From JAMLIO01 sp031412575 (lineage in GTDB: Bacteria > Bdellovibrionota > Bdellovibrionia > Bdellovibrionales > UBA1609): DNA of 42,500 bases. The position numbers and the translations under genes are program-made. The stretch covers positions 1-42,500 of the forward strand of contig JANODG010000179.1 in NCBI GenBank assembly GCA_031412575.1. The letters are read 5' to 3'. The notes under the pieces are model-generated. The model saw only the letters and a list, made by a program, of their open reading frames with translations. It ran no database searches and had not been told where the DNA came from. Every line of letters starts with the position of its first letter. Position 1 is the first letter of the stretch. Shown here piece after piece: positions 9,007 to 17,469 of the stretch.

Positions 9007-10017
9007 CTAATTTCTCTGAAGACTAGAAGCTAAATGTTTATTGTCTTCTAAATCCTTTTTATAAAAAATAGTGAATAGATTCAAAAAGTCATTAAGCCCC
9101 TGCATGCCAAGCTGCTCGTACTTCTTATTAAAATATATCTGTTGGATTTCGGGGTCATATTCATTAAATAGCTCGCCAAAAGATGTGTAAACTTCAGATG
9201 GTTGAAAATTTTTTTTAACCATTGGAATGGTTATAATGATGTCCTTAATTGGGTATTTTGTGTTTTCGTAAGTGAAATAAATTGCAATGCCAAGCACTCC
9301 TCCACTTTCCAACGAAGCAATATTCGCAAGCTTTAAGTAGGGAACAGCACCTCTGCTTTCATTCCATTCACGCACTTCTATACCATAAGAATCTTTATTT
9401 TCTGATTTTATATTTTGAAGTAAAACTTTATTTAATAAAGGTGTCACATATAAAAATTTAGAATCTATGCTTTTAATACCCTGTTTAGTGGCAAAGCCAT
9501 GAAGACTTTTAAAATTTGGAGATTTTAAAATCTGAGGTTCACTTAGGTTTGCCATCAAGATCAAGTCTTCAACAGCTTTCGAAAGTTCAACGGATTCAAA
9601 AGGTGTATTTGAATTCGAAACATTTGTTAGCAACTGATAGAATTTAAAATCAATTTCTGATAGCAATTTCTTCAAACTAGCTTGTTGTCGATAATTGGAT
9701 ATTTTTTTTGAAAGATTAAAATTAGGTTGAATAAAAAAAATACCTAGCGCTACTAATATTAAAGATAATGTAATGGGGGCTAAATAACTTTTTAAAAATA
9801 TTAAAATTAATACTAAAATAATTGTCGAAATAAATAAAACCAGCGGCATAACATTGATTAATGTTCCGATTCCCCTATACATGTCATCAGGCCCAGAGGA
9901 TTTCGCTTCAAACAATGGTCCAAAAAATAACATGATCATATAATAGGTAATGAATACCACTGAAACTGAAATCATCAGCGCCATAAGAATATAGTTTAGG
10001 GCACTGACGGCTTTCAT
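9007..10017 (-). CDS. Membrane protein of unknown function
   Basis: The 336-aa protein has three hydrophobic helices within the first 115 residues (about 8-32, 48-70 and 73-95). A soluble C-terminal part of about 220 residues follows. The soluble part has no motif I recognise; it contains a PYLKLANIASLESGGVLGIA stretch and a Lys-rich end. The ATG has an AAGGAG ribosome binding site at good spacing. It lies 21 bases after hutH on the same strand, so it may be co-transcribed with rpe-hutH. Nothing visible links it to histidine breakdown. Confidence 0.6.
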   Translation of the reverse strand: MKAVSALNYILMALMISVSVVFITYYMIMLFFGPLFEAKSSGPDDMYRGIGTLINVMPLVLFISTIILVLILIFLKSYLAPITLSLILVALGIFFIQPNFNLSKKISNYRQQASLKKLLSEIDFKFYQLLTNVSNSNTPFESVELSKAVEDLILMANLSEPQILKSPNFKSLHGFATKQGIKSIDSKFLYVTPLLNKVLLQNIKSENKDSYGIEVREWNESRGAVPYLKLANIASLESGGVLGIAIYFTYENTKYPIKDIIITIPMVKKNFQPSEVYTSFGELFNEYDPEIQQIYFNKKYEQLGMQGLNDFLNLFTIFYKKDLEDNKHLASSLQRN

Positions 10018-10038
10018 ATTAAACTCCTTAAGTTGTAC

Positions 10039-11574
10039 TTAAATACTTAAATTCAAATCCGTAGATTTGTAGATTTCAAATGATTCAACCATAGATTTTA
10101 ATTTTTGAATATCTTTTGCAAAGACGCGGTCTTTCGGTGCGAATGCGACTTGGCTTCGGACGAAATCATAAACTTTTTTTAAGTTTCCTTCAGGTTTTAC
10201 GTTTTCTAAAAGGTCTAAACCTTGAAGGGCACAAAGAAGTTCCATCGCTAAAACGTTCGTAGAATTTTCGACGATCTTTTGTAACTTGCGAGCGGCGATT
10301 GTTCCCATACTGACATGGTCTTCTTTGTCAGCCGATGTAGGAATACTGTCTACACTGGCCGGATGAGATAATATTTTATTTTCACTCACTAAAGACGCAC
10401 ACGCCACTTGAACGATCATCATTCCACTATTTAATCCCCCATCAGGCGCTAAAAAGGCTGGCAAGCCACTCATAGCGGGATTAATTAATTTTTCCACACG
10501 ACACTCTGACATGCTGGTCATCGCACTGATCGCAATGGCTAAAAAATCCAATTGAAAAGCTACGGGTTCACCGTGAAAATTGCCGCAACTTAGAATTTTA
10601 TTTTCCGCGGCAAATACTAATGGATTATCCGTACTTGAATTAGCTTCAGTTTCTAAAACTTCAACGGCTCTACGAAAGGTGTCTTTTGCGGCCCCGTGCA
10701 CAGCGGGAATACATCTTAAAGAATACGCATCTTGAACTCGGTTACACATCTCGTGACTTTGCGCGATCTGTGAAGTCTCACCCAATAGCGAACGCATGTT
10801 GGCCGCCGTGGTGGCTTCGCCGGGATGTTTACGTGTTGCAGGGATAAGGGGATCAAAAGCTTTTCTGGATCCTCGTAACGCCTCTAGAGTTAAACTTCCT
10901 GCAATATCTGCAGTTAATAATAAATTTTCAATTTTTTTAAGTTCTAATAAACCTACGGCCGTCATCACTTGGCAGCCGTTGATCAAAGACAAACCTTCTT
11001 TGGCTTGTAAAATTAAAGGTTCAATTTTTTTTTGTTTTAAGACGTCACTGACTTCAAGCGCTTGGTTGCCGTCGGCATTCCACACTTCACCTTCGCCGAT
11101 CAAGGCCAAAGCTAGATGTGAAAGCGGTGCTAAATCCCCGCTGGCGCCAACGCTTCCCTGCTCTGGGATTACGGCAATGATGTCGTTGTTTAAAAATTCA
11201 AGAATTTTTTCAATCACTACAGGACGAATACCACTGTGTCCGCGAGCCAATGCATTCGCGCGAAGTAACATCACCGCGCGCGATTGATTTTTTGTGAATG
11301 GTTGTCCTATCCCGCAGCAGTGCGAACGAATTAGATTTTTTTGCAACTCCACCAATTGATCATTAGAAATCTTAACATCAGAAAAGTGACCAAAGCCGGT
11401 GTTGACTCCGTACATGACCTCGCCCTTATTCATGCGATTTTCTAAATAAGTTCTCGAGGCTAAAACTTTATCTTTTGCCGATGAGTCTAAAAGAACCTTG
11501 TGATTATAATATGCGACGTTCCAAACTGAATCTAAATTTAAACTTTCACCATCAATCTTTAAAACTTTATCCAT
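10039..11574 (-). CDS. hutH: Histidine ammonia-lyase
   Basis: This enzyme turns L-histidine into trans-urocanate and ammonia, the first step of histidine degradation, in the cytoplasm. The 511-aa length is normal. The self-forming MIO cofactor triad Ala144-Ser145-Gly146 sits in GSVGASGDLAPLSHL. The N-terminal YGVNTGFGHF holds the catalytic tyrosine (Tyr55). His85 in the RSHCCGIG segment is the residue that favours histidine over tyrosine or phenylalanine in this superfamily. The rest of the hut pathway (hutU, hutI, hutG) is not in the window. The gene starts only 8 bases after rpe, so the two are probably co-transcribed, an unusual pairing. Confidence 0.93.
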   Translation of the reverse strand: MDKVLKIDGESLNLDSVWNVAYYNHKVLLDSSAKDKVLASRTYLENRMNKGEVMYGVNTGFGHFSDVKISNDQLVELQKNLIRSHCCGIGQPFTKNQSRAVMLLRANALARGHSGIRPVVIEKILEFLNNDIIAVIPEQGSVGASGDLAPLSHLALALIGEGEVWNADGNQALEVSDVLKQKKIEPLILQAKEGLSLINGCQVMTAVGLLELKKIENLLLTADIAGSLTLEALRGSRKAFDPLIPATRKHPGEATTAANMRSLLGETSQIAQSHEMCNRVQDAYSLRCIPAVHGAAKDTFRRAVEVLETEANSSTDNPLVFAAENKILSCGNFHGEPVAFQLDFLAIAISAMTSMSECRVEKLINPAMSGLPAFLAPDGGLNSGMMIVQVACASLVSENKILSHPASVDSIPTSADKEDHVSMGTIAARKLQKIVENSTNVLAMELLCALQGLDLLENVKPEGNLKKVYDFVRSQVAFAPKDRVFAKDIQKLKSMVESFEIYKSTDLNLSI

Positions 11575-11582
11575 TTTTTACC

Positions 11583-12233
11583 TTATTTTTTCACATTTTT
11601 TAAAATATCTATTTGCGTTTTATAATTGCCTTTAAAAACAAAACTTCCGGCAACTAAAACATCGGCATCTATACAGTCATGAGCCGTGAGTTCGTTAATC
11701 CCACCATCCACTTCAATCAGATAATTATATTTATTAAGTTCCCTTAATTTTTTAAGCTCTTTGATTTTAGCAACTTGTTCCTTCATAAAACTTTGTCCAC
11801 CAAACCCAGGCTCGACCGTCATCACTAAAACCAAATCCACGATAGGTAAGTAAGGTTCAATTTCTTTTAAAGAAGTTCTTGGTCTGAGCGTAATTCCACA
11901 CTTCGCATTGTTAGACTTAATATTTTTAAATATAACTTCTGTTTTTTTAGTCGATTCTACATGAATCGTGATGATGTCAGATCCAGCTTTAATAAAATCT
12001 TCGATTAAGTTTTCGGGCTTTTCAATCATCAGGTGAACATCTATTATTTTCTTGGTAACTGGTCTTAGACTTTTCACCACAGGGGCCCCAATCGTTAAGT
12101 TCGGGACAAACTGTCCATCCATCACATCCACGTGAATCCAATCGGCCCCCGCCTTTTCAACGTCGTGAATTTCTTGTCCTAATTTGGAAAAATCAGCGGA
12201 TAAAATACTAGGTGCAATCAAAAATTTAGCCAT
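11583..12233 (-). CDS. rpe: Ribulose-phosphate 3-epimerase
   Basis: Interconverts D-ribulose 5-phosphate and D-xylulose 5-phosphate in the pentose phosphate pathway. The 216-aa TIM-barrel protein shows the family motifs in order: APSILSADFSKLG at the start, WIHVDVMDGQFVPNLTIG (metal-binding His and Asp), DVHLMIEKP, VMTVEPGFGGQSF, and EVDGGIN near the end with the phosphate-binding glycines. Length is typical. It is the first gene of a minus-strand run (rpe-hutH-membrane protein), with an 8-base gap to hutH. The 163 bases upstream hold no gene that I can see. Confidence 0.95.
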   Translation of the reverse strand: MAKFLIAPSILSADFSKLGQEIHDVEKAGADWIHVDVMDGQFVPNLTIGAPVVKSLRPVTKKIIDVHLMIEKPENLIEDFIKAGSDIITIHVESTKKTEVIFKNIKSNNAKCGITLRPRTSLKEIEPYLPIVDLVLVMTVEPGFGGQSFMKEQVAKIKELKKLRELNKYNYLIEVDGGINELTAHDCIDADVLVAGSFVFKGNYKTQIDILKNVKK

Positions 12234-12396
12234 ATCAATTTATAAACGTGGATTAGCTAAGGCGCTAGCTACTTTTAGCTTGTCGCATCAGCCTTCAAAT
12301 AAAGCCGCAGAACTAAAGTCTCAATAACCCTATCCTTCAACTTCTTATTTGCTTTATTTTTAGCCTATTTTCTATCCCAATGGTTGTGGTCGCTTT

Positions 12397-13959
12397 TTAT
12401 AAACACTCGTTCGTATAAGCCCCGTTAGAACTTAACAAATAATTCGAAATGCTTTCAGAAATACAGGGTTGACTGACAAACACTCCGTGCGACGCATCTT
12501 CAAATACGCTCATGTGAGCATTAGGCATATCTACGGCCACTTCGCTGACGTACTTCGGGTTGGTCACATGATCAAGTTCGCCGCCGACGACAAGAATACT
12601 TTTGTCGGTCTGTATGGGCGCACTTAAAATCACATCCTCGTCAGATTTTGCTATATTCAAAGTGCAAACATTCATGCCTGCTGCATATTCGTCTTTAACA
12701 CTCTCACCTAAAAGTTTAGGCATAAACACCCAGTTTTTCACCGCGGCCTCAGTATCTAAGCCTGCGAATGAAAATTCCCGACAGATGATACTTTGATACA
12801 TGATCGAAGTGATACTTTGACCCACCAACTGAATTTGTGGAAGTAAAAAACCAAAAATTAATTTAGCCTGGTCAGGATTATTTTTTGCAGTTTGGGCCGC
12901 GTCCAACAGCATTTTAGCAATCGAATCATCGGGGTAAATCACTAACATTTGAAACAAAACACTCATGAAAAAATTTTGATCAACTACAATATTAAACTTT
13001 TTAGGCCCATAGTTCACTGAAACTTTTAGTGGGTTTTTTTCAAAATTCATCGCTGATGATTTTACAAAATCAATCGCTTCGTCCGTCGTCATGCTAGATA
13101 AATATTTTTTTCTATAAGATTCAAATTTAGTTGCAGCTAAAGAATCCATGTTCACGATCGCATCGTTCATCCAAAGCTTTCCAACAACAGCTGGCGAATC
13201 TAAAACAACATTATCCAAATGGCTTTTTGAGTATTTAATTAAATACTGCCCAACAACCGTTCCATAAGAAACACCATAATAATTAAAAGTATTAAAACCT
13301 AAAGCTTCGGCTGCAAAAACAATGTCCTTTGCAATTTGGTAGGACGAAATTTTAGAAACATCCATCTGAGCTGAAGCCCTTTTTAAACAATTTTCTTGGG
13401 CTGCATATATGGCTGCTCCAGCAGTCATGGCATCAATGGACTGTTCATAAGATTGAATTTCAATGTCGACGACATCTTCGCAAATGGCCAAAGGATATGT
13501 CCAAGGTGTTCCGCGCTGTTCAATGGCAAGAATGTTAAAATTTTTGATCAAATCTCTTTTTGTCATCACGTACATCGCTGCAAGCATCATCGACGATCCC
13601 CCAGGACCGCCCTGCTCAAGAACTAAAAGCGGTTTTGAAGGGTCATAAACTTTTGGAATTTTTAAATACCCAACAGCAAGCACATCTTTATCGATTGCAC
13701 GGTGATCTTCAGGCACACGAATTGCGCCGCACTCAACAGAAACCCCTCTTAAGTTCGATGAAATTTCATTTGGACAAGTTTTAGATGGATTTAAAATTGG
13801 AGCGCCGTCTTCAGTAGCTTGGGCTAAAACAAGATCAAGTTCTTGTGAAACACCCATTGCGCGTAAGCTTGCTGGATTATTTATTGCTATTTGTTTTGGT
13901 GATTCAGACCCACAACCTACAAGTGCAATTACGCTTACGATCAAATAAATAAATTTCAT
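12397..13959 (-). CDS. S33-type alpha/beta-hydrolase lipoprotein (tripeptidyl aminopeptidase-like)
   Basis: The 520-aa protein is a predicted lipoprotein (hydrophobic start, lipobox LVGC with Cys16). The hydrolase core has the oxyanion-region motif EQGGPGGSS (residues 115-123). The nucleophile elbow GVSYGT carries Ser231. Late in the sequence come GGELDHVTNP (acid) and DASHGVF (His), as in TAP-like/proline iminopeptidase enzymes of family S33. The likely role is cleaving short peptides or esters in the periplasm or at the cell surface; the substrate is inferred. The ATG has a GGGGAT ribosome binding site. It stands alone on the minus strand with gaps on both sides. Confidence 0.85.
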   Translation of the reverse strand: MKFIYLIVSVIALVGCGSESPKQIAINNPASLRAMGVSQELDLVLAQATEDGAPILNPSKTCPNEISSNLRGVSVECGAIRVPEDHRAIDKDVLAVGYLKIPKVYDPSKPLLVLEQGGPGGSSMMLAAMYVMTKRDLIKNFNILAIEQRGTPWTYPLAICEDVVDIEIQSYEQSIDAMTAGAAIYAAQENCLKRASAQMDVSKISSYQIAKDIVFAAEALGFNTFNYYGVSYGTVVGQYLIKYSKSHLDNVVLDSPAVVGKLWMNDAIVNMDSLAATKFESYRKKYLSSMTTDEAIDFVKSSAMNFEKNPLKVSVNYGPKKFNIVVDQNFFMSVLFQMLVIYPDDSIAKMLLDAAQTAKNNPDQAKLIFGFLLPQIQLVGQSITSIMYQSIICREFSFAGLDTEAAVKNWVFMPKLLGESVKDEYAAGMNVCTLNIAKSDEDVILSAPIQTDKSILVVGGELDHVTNPKYVSEVAVDMPNAHMSVFEDASHGVFVSQPCISESISNYLLSSNGAYTNECL

Positions 13960-14090
13960 ATCCCCATCCCCCGATGATTACTTATATATATAGGCTAAGC
14001 TTACGAGTACGAAACCGTCATGCAGGACTACGTCATGGGCCAAGGTCTTGTTTTTTTAACAGAATAAAATTTCTTAAATGCGGGATAATT

Positions 14091-14618
14091 TTAGGACTTA
14101 ATTAAGTTCTTAAACCACCAGAGTAACTTTGCATTGATCGCAAACTGAGGCCAAAAGAACTTCATAAGACCCGTCCAGATTAAATTAAAATATTTATGAA
14201 CTCCTGTGGTCAGCTTTAGCTTAACTAAGGCTTTGGATTTTTCGGTAGCCGATGTTGAGTCCACTTCATCGACCCAAACTTCAAGGCACATAGGTCTTAT
14301 TAATCTAAAACTTAAAGCGTAAGAACCATAAAGATAATCAAGCCGTCTGTAACTGGATGTGATTTCTGTCATGACTCCTGCAAATTGAATCAAAGGTCCA
14401 TGGTGATTTGTAAAATCACCCAAACGCATAAATGGATCTGAACTTTCTGGAATAAATTCGACTTTGTAGGGCGGAAGTTGTCCCCGTGTAAATGTCGTTT
14501 TTTTTAAAAGCCATTCGTAAGCTTTTTTCTGAGTTATAGGAAGTTTAAAAGAAATTTCATAAACGTTCTTTTTGAAGTGCGATGGCAACGGTTGATTTTT
14601 GAAATCAAGATTTTGCAT
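14091..14618 (-). CDS. Unknown protein, possibly SRPBCC/START-like fold
   Basis: The 175-aa product has no signal peptide. The ATG immediately follows the fmt stop codon (TGAATG), so translation is probably coupled to fmt, as the last gene of lptG-def-fmt. The sequence alternates predicted beta strands (NVYEISFKLPI, YRRLDYLYGSYALSFRLI, CLEVWVDEV) and ends with an amphipathic, tryptophan-rich segment. That layout resembles SRPBCC-type ligand-binding or lipid-transfer folds, but I see no diagnostic motif. Function unknown; the operon does not by itself indicate a role. Confidence 0.55.
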   Translation of the reverse strand: MQNLDFKNQPLPSHFKKNVYEISFKLPITQKKAYEWLLKKTTFTRGQLPPYKVEFIPESSDPFMRLGDFTNHHGPLIQFAGVMTEITSSYRRLDYLYGSYALSFRLIRPMCLEVWVDEVDSTSATEKSKALVKLKLTTGVHKYFNLIWTGLMKFFWPQFAINAKLLWWFKNLIKS

Positions 14619-15626
14619 TCAGTTAAATTCCTTTTGCTGATTCTCGCCAAGAAGATCACCAGTTTTTAATCCAGATCCATTCATAAAATCTTTTGCTTTC
14701 ATGGCTGGTTTTGATTCGGGTTGCACATGAGTGATGTGCAAAACTGATTCCTTGCATAAGACGTAAAAACCATCGGCATCCACAAAAACAATTTCTCCGT
14801 TCTTTTTATTTTTGAGCTCGGCGCCTAATTGGACGACCACTTCATGGGTTTCACTAAGTGGTTTAGCTTTTAAAATTTTAAGACGTTTATTTTTGTAGTT
14901 TGTGGTTCCACCGGGGCCCATGGCCAAACCCCGAATATGGTTCCAGATTTCAAATGCAGATTTTGACCAGTCGATCCAAGTTTCGTTCTTTTCGATTTTT
15001 GCAGCGTAATTTACCAAAGACTCATCTTGCACTTGTCTTTGACTGTGCCCATCTAAATACGATTTTAATCCCACCACGATTTCTTTGGCCGCAAGCAAAG
15101 ACAACCTATCATGGAGTTCCATGGAATTTTCATCCTCACTAATTTTCGTTTTCACTTCAAAGATGACATCTCCGGCATCAAGTTTTTTCACCATCACTTG
15201 GGCGGATACTCCTGTGACATCATCGCCTGACATCACTGCCCGCTGAATGGGTGCAGCTCCTCGCCACCTTGGAAGCAGCGAAGCGTGTATGTTAATGAAT
15301 TTGTCAGGACAGGTGTTTAGAAGTTTTTGATTTAAGATTTGTCCAAAAGCGACAACTACACAGGCTTCGACATTGTAGCTTTTAAAGGCCCCCATAAAAT
15401 CTTCAGTTTTACAGGTCTCTGGCGTCAACACGGGAAGATTATGGGTTAAAGCCCAAGTTTTTACGGCCGACGGAGTTAATTTTAAATTCCGTCCGGCGGG
15501 ACGATCCGGTTGCGAAATCACAACCTTCACATCAAATTCAGAACTTTCGTTTAAGGCTTTAAGTATCGGAACAGAAAATTCTGGAGTTCCAAAAAATGCA
15601 ATCGGGATAGATTTAATTTTTGTCAT
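14619..15626 (-). CDS. fmt: Methionyl-tRNA formyltransferase
   Basis: Transfers a formyl group from 10-formyl-tetrahydrofolate to Met-tRNAfMet for translation initiation. Motifs include IAFFGTPEFSVPIL at the start, SQPDRPAGR, the catalytic segment INIHASLLPRWRGAAPI (Asn, His), and GVSAQVMVKKLDAGDVI. The C-terminal tRNA-binding domain begins near residue 210. The ATG at 15626 is preferred over a TTG one codon upstream because AGGT lies about 5 bases before the ATG. It follows def by about 50 bases; def removes the formyl group that Fmt adds, so the pairing is functional and common in bacteria. Confidence 0.96.
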   Translation of the reverse strand: MTKIKSIPIAFFGTPEFSVPILKALNESSEFDVKVVISQPDRPAGRNLKLTPSAVKTWALTHNLPVLTPETCKTEDFMGAFKSYNVEACVVVAFGQILNQKLLNTCPDKFINIHASLLPRWRGAAPIQRAVMSGDDVTGVSAQVMVKKLDAGDVIFEVKTKISEDENSMELHDRLSLLAAKEIVVGLKSYLDGHSQRQVQDESLVNYAAKIEKNETWIDWSKSAFEIWNHIRGLAMGPGGTTNYKNKRLKILKAKPLSETHEVVVQLGAELKNKKNGEIVFVDADGFYVLCKESVLHITHVQPESKPAMKAKDFMNGSGLKTGDLLGENQQKEFN

Positions 15627-15677
15627 CAAAACCTGTTGAAATTTTATTTGTGTTTAATCTTTGATCCCCAAATTAAG

Positions 15678-16265
15678 TTATTCGGCGGCCGCTTCTTCCT
15701 CGTGATTCATTAAATCTTCTGGTTTCGGATAGCCATTCTTTTTTATTTTATTCTTCAATCTGTTGGCTCGGATCAAACTTAAACGATCAATAAATAATTT
15801 CCCCTCTAAATGATCCATTTCGTGCTGAAGACAAATCGAAAGTAGACCGTCAGTTTTTATCACAATCTCTTCGCCGTCTTCGTTAAGACCTTTAACTTCA
15901 ATGTAATCATAACGCGTTACCGTCTCGAAATAACCCGGAACACTTAAACAGCCTTCATCAAAAGTTGTTTCGCCTTCTTTAGCAATAACTTCAGGATTAA
16001 AAATAATGACGGGTTGTTGGACTTGAAGTTCAAGCTCGGTGTAATCCTCGGTCTTGTAACGACCATTTTCTTTGGGTCTTGTGTCCATCACCAACAGTCG
16101 TACTTCCTGACCCACTTGCGTAGCCGCAAGACCAATCCCTTTAAACTCATACATAGTTTCAAGCATATTTTTAACTAAAGACTTAAGCTCTGCAGTTACA
16201 GAAGCCACTGGTTTTGCTTTACGTCTAAGTCTTGGATCTGGAAATTTTAAAACTTCTAATGTCAT
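15678..16265 (-). CDS. def: Peptide deformylase
   Basis: Removes the N-formyl group from new proteins. All three family motifs are present: GIGLAATQVG (residues 43-52), EGCLSVPG (Cys106 as metal ligand) and QHEMDHLEG (His148, Glu149 and His152 as catalytic and metal ligands). Length is 195 aa, slightly longer than usual because of an insert around residues 64-85 and an acidic tail (EEEAAAE). The gene follows lptG by 11 bases and precedes fmt, so lptG-def-fmt forms one operon. Confidence 0.96.
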   Translation of the reverse strand: MTLEVLKFPDPRLRRKAKPVASVTAELKSLVKNMLETMYEFKGIGLAATQVGQEVRLLVMDTRPKENGRYKTEDYTELELQVQQPVIIFNPEVIAKEGETTFDEGCLSVPGYFETVTRYDYIEVKGLNEDGEEIVIKTDGLLSICLQHEMDHLEGKLFIDRLSLIRANRLKNKIKKNGYPKPEDLMNHEEEAAAE

Positions 16266-16276
16266 ACTTTAAGACT

Positions 16277-17350
16277 TTAATTTAAAACCCGACGAATGGC
16301 AAAGCTAATGGCCACCAATACAATAAGGGGGATGATTATCACAGAAATTAGGGGTGGAATAACCCCCGCCCGACCGTAAGAAAGGGCAGAATTATAAAGC
16401 ATCCAATACACAAAAACGATCACAACCGCCACGGCTCCAGACAAGAAGGCATTACCCGACCGACGATTCACATTTACGGTGCAAAGACCTAATAAAGGTA
16501 GAATTAAAACCGAAATAGCAAAAGTAAATTTAGAATACAAAGTGACTTTCAATTGGGTTGTATCTAAGGCAATTTCTTGGTTTCTTTTGATAATCTGCCA
16601 TAAATCTTTTGAGCTTAAATATTCCGTCGCATTTCCGCTCATTTTCATGTTTTCAAGCTGAGTCAACGCCTGAATTTCTAGTTCGTCCAAGGACTGAACC
16701 TTAAAAGCTTCCGTATCATCAATAAACTGGGAATCAATGACGTTTTTTAACTTCCAAATATTACCTTTGAAAATTAAACTTTTAGCCTCTAAAAGCCGGA
16801 TCAGTTTCCATTCGGGGCTAACAAAATAAATGCGAGCTCCGGAAACGTTGGATTCATCCAAGACGTTTTCGAAGTGAATGATAGCAGATTTAGTTCGATA
16901 CCAAATATTTTTTGTTTTAGTTTTTTCGTAAATCCCTGGCTGCTTTTTCATTTCGATATAGTAAATATAATTTCTTTTTTCCATGGCAAATGGAATCAAC
17001 ACATCCCCAGTCCAAATTAAAAACCCAACCAATAAAATAAGTAAAATCAGGACCCATCGAAGGACCGAAAACAATCCATATCCCAGTGAGTTTAGAGCCA
17101 CAAGCTCGCTAGTCCGAACAAGGCCTGAAACCAAGGAAACCAAAGCTAGCAGTGCCGAAACCGGAATCATGTTGTAAGCCACAAATGGAATATAATAAAC
17201 GTAATAGGACGCCAAAACACTGGCGGAAGATCCAAAACGGTTTAAATTTGTCATGATGTCGACCGCGACAAAAAGAATGACCAAAATAAATAAAGCGCCT
17301 AAAAAATAGGTCAAAAATCTGAATAGAATAAATAAATCTAAAGTTCTCAA
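16277..17350 (-). CDS. lptG: LptG/LptF-family LPS export permease
   Basis: The 357-aa protein has the YjgP/YjgQ layout: two or three N-terminal helices (about 7-32, 45-75, 88-112), a periplasmic beta-jellyroll part (about 113-265), and three C-terminal helices (about 272-355). In the Lpt system the LptF and LptG permeases work with LptB to move lipopolysaccharide towards the outer membrane. The start is a TTG at 17350 with only a weak ribosome binding site. It heads the lptG-def-fmt operon. LptF versus LptG cannot be separated securely by eye; the partner permease is not in this window. Confidence 0.85.
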   Translation of the reverse strand: MRTLDLFILFRFLTYFLGALFILVILFVAVDIMTNLNRFGSSASVLASYYVYYIPFVAYNMIPVSALLALVSLVSGLVRTSELVALNSLGYGLFSVLRWVLILLILLVGFLIWTGDVLIPFAMEKRNYIYYIEMKKQPGIYEKTKTKNIWYRTKSAIIHFENVLDESNVSGARIYFVSPEWKLIRLLEAKSLIFKGNIWKLKNVIDSQFIDDTEAFKVQSLDELEIQALTQLENMKMSGNATEYLSSKDLWQIIKRNQEIALDTTQLKVTLYSKFTFAISVLILPLLGLCTVNVNRRSGNAFLSGAVAVVIVFVYWMLYNSALSYGRAGVIPPLISVIIIPLIVLVAISFAIRRVLN

Positions 17351-17434
17351 TGTCTTAAAAGTTTACTTTAAGATGCGCTAAAGCACCAACAAGAATTAAC
17401 TTCACCTTATTGCCGCTCTTTGCCTCTGAAACCC

Positions 17435-17463
17435 TTGACAGTTTAGGCTTGAGCTTTTCTACT
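17435..17463 (+). promoter_or_regulatory. Candidate sigma-70 promoter, possibly leaderless
   Basis: A perfect TTGACA at 17435-17440 is followed, 17 bases on, by the weak -10 TCTACT (17458-17463). Transcription would then start at or just next to the ATG at 17470. No ribosome binding site is visible before that ATG, which fits a leaderless message. The weak -10 keeps this tentative. Confidence 0.35.
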
Positions 17464-17469
17464 TAGATT

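Noticed and set aside
10796..11287. 163-aa plus-strand ORF inside hutH
   Set aside because: It is antisense to a clearly conserved enzyme and encodes no recognisable protein.
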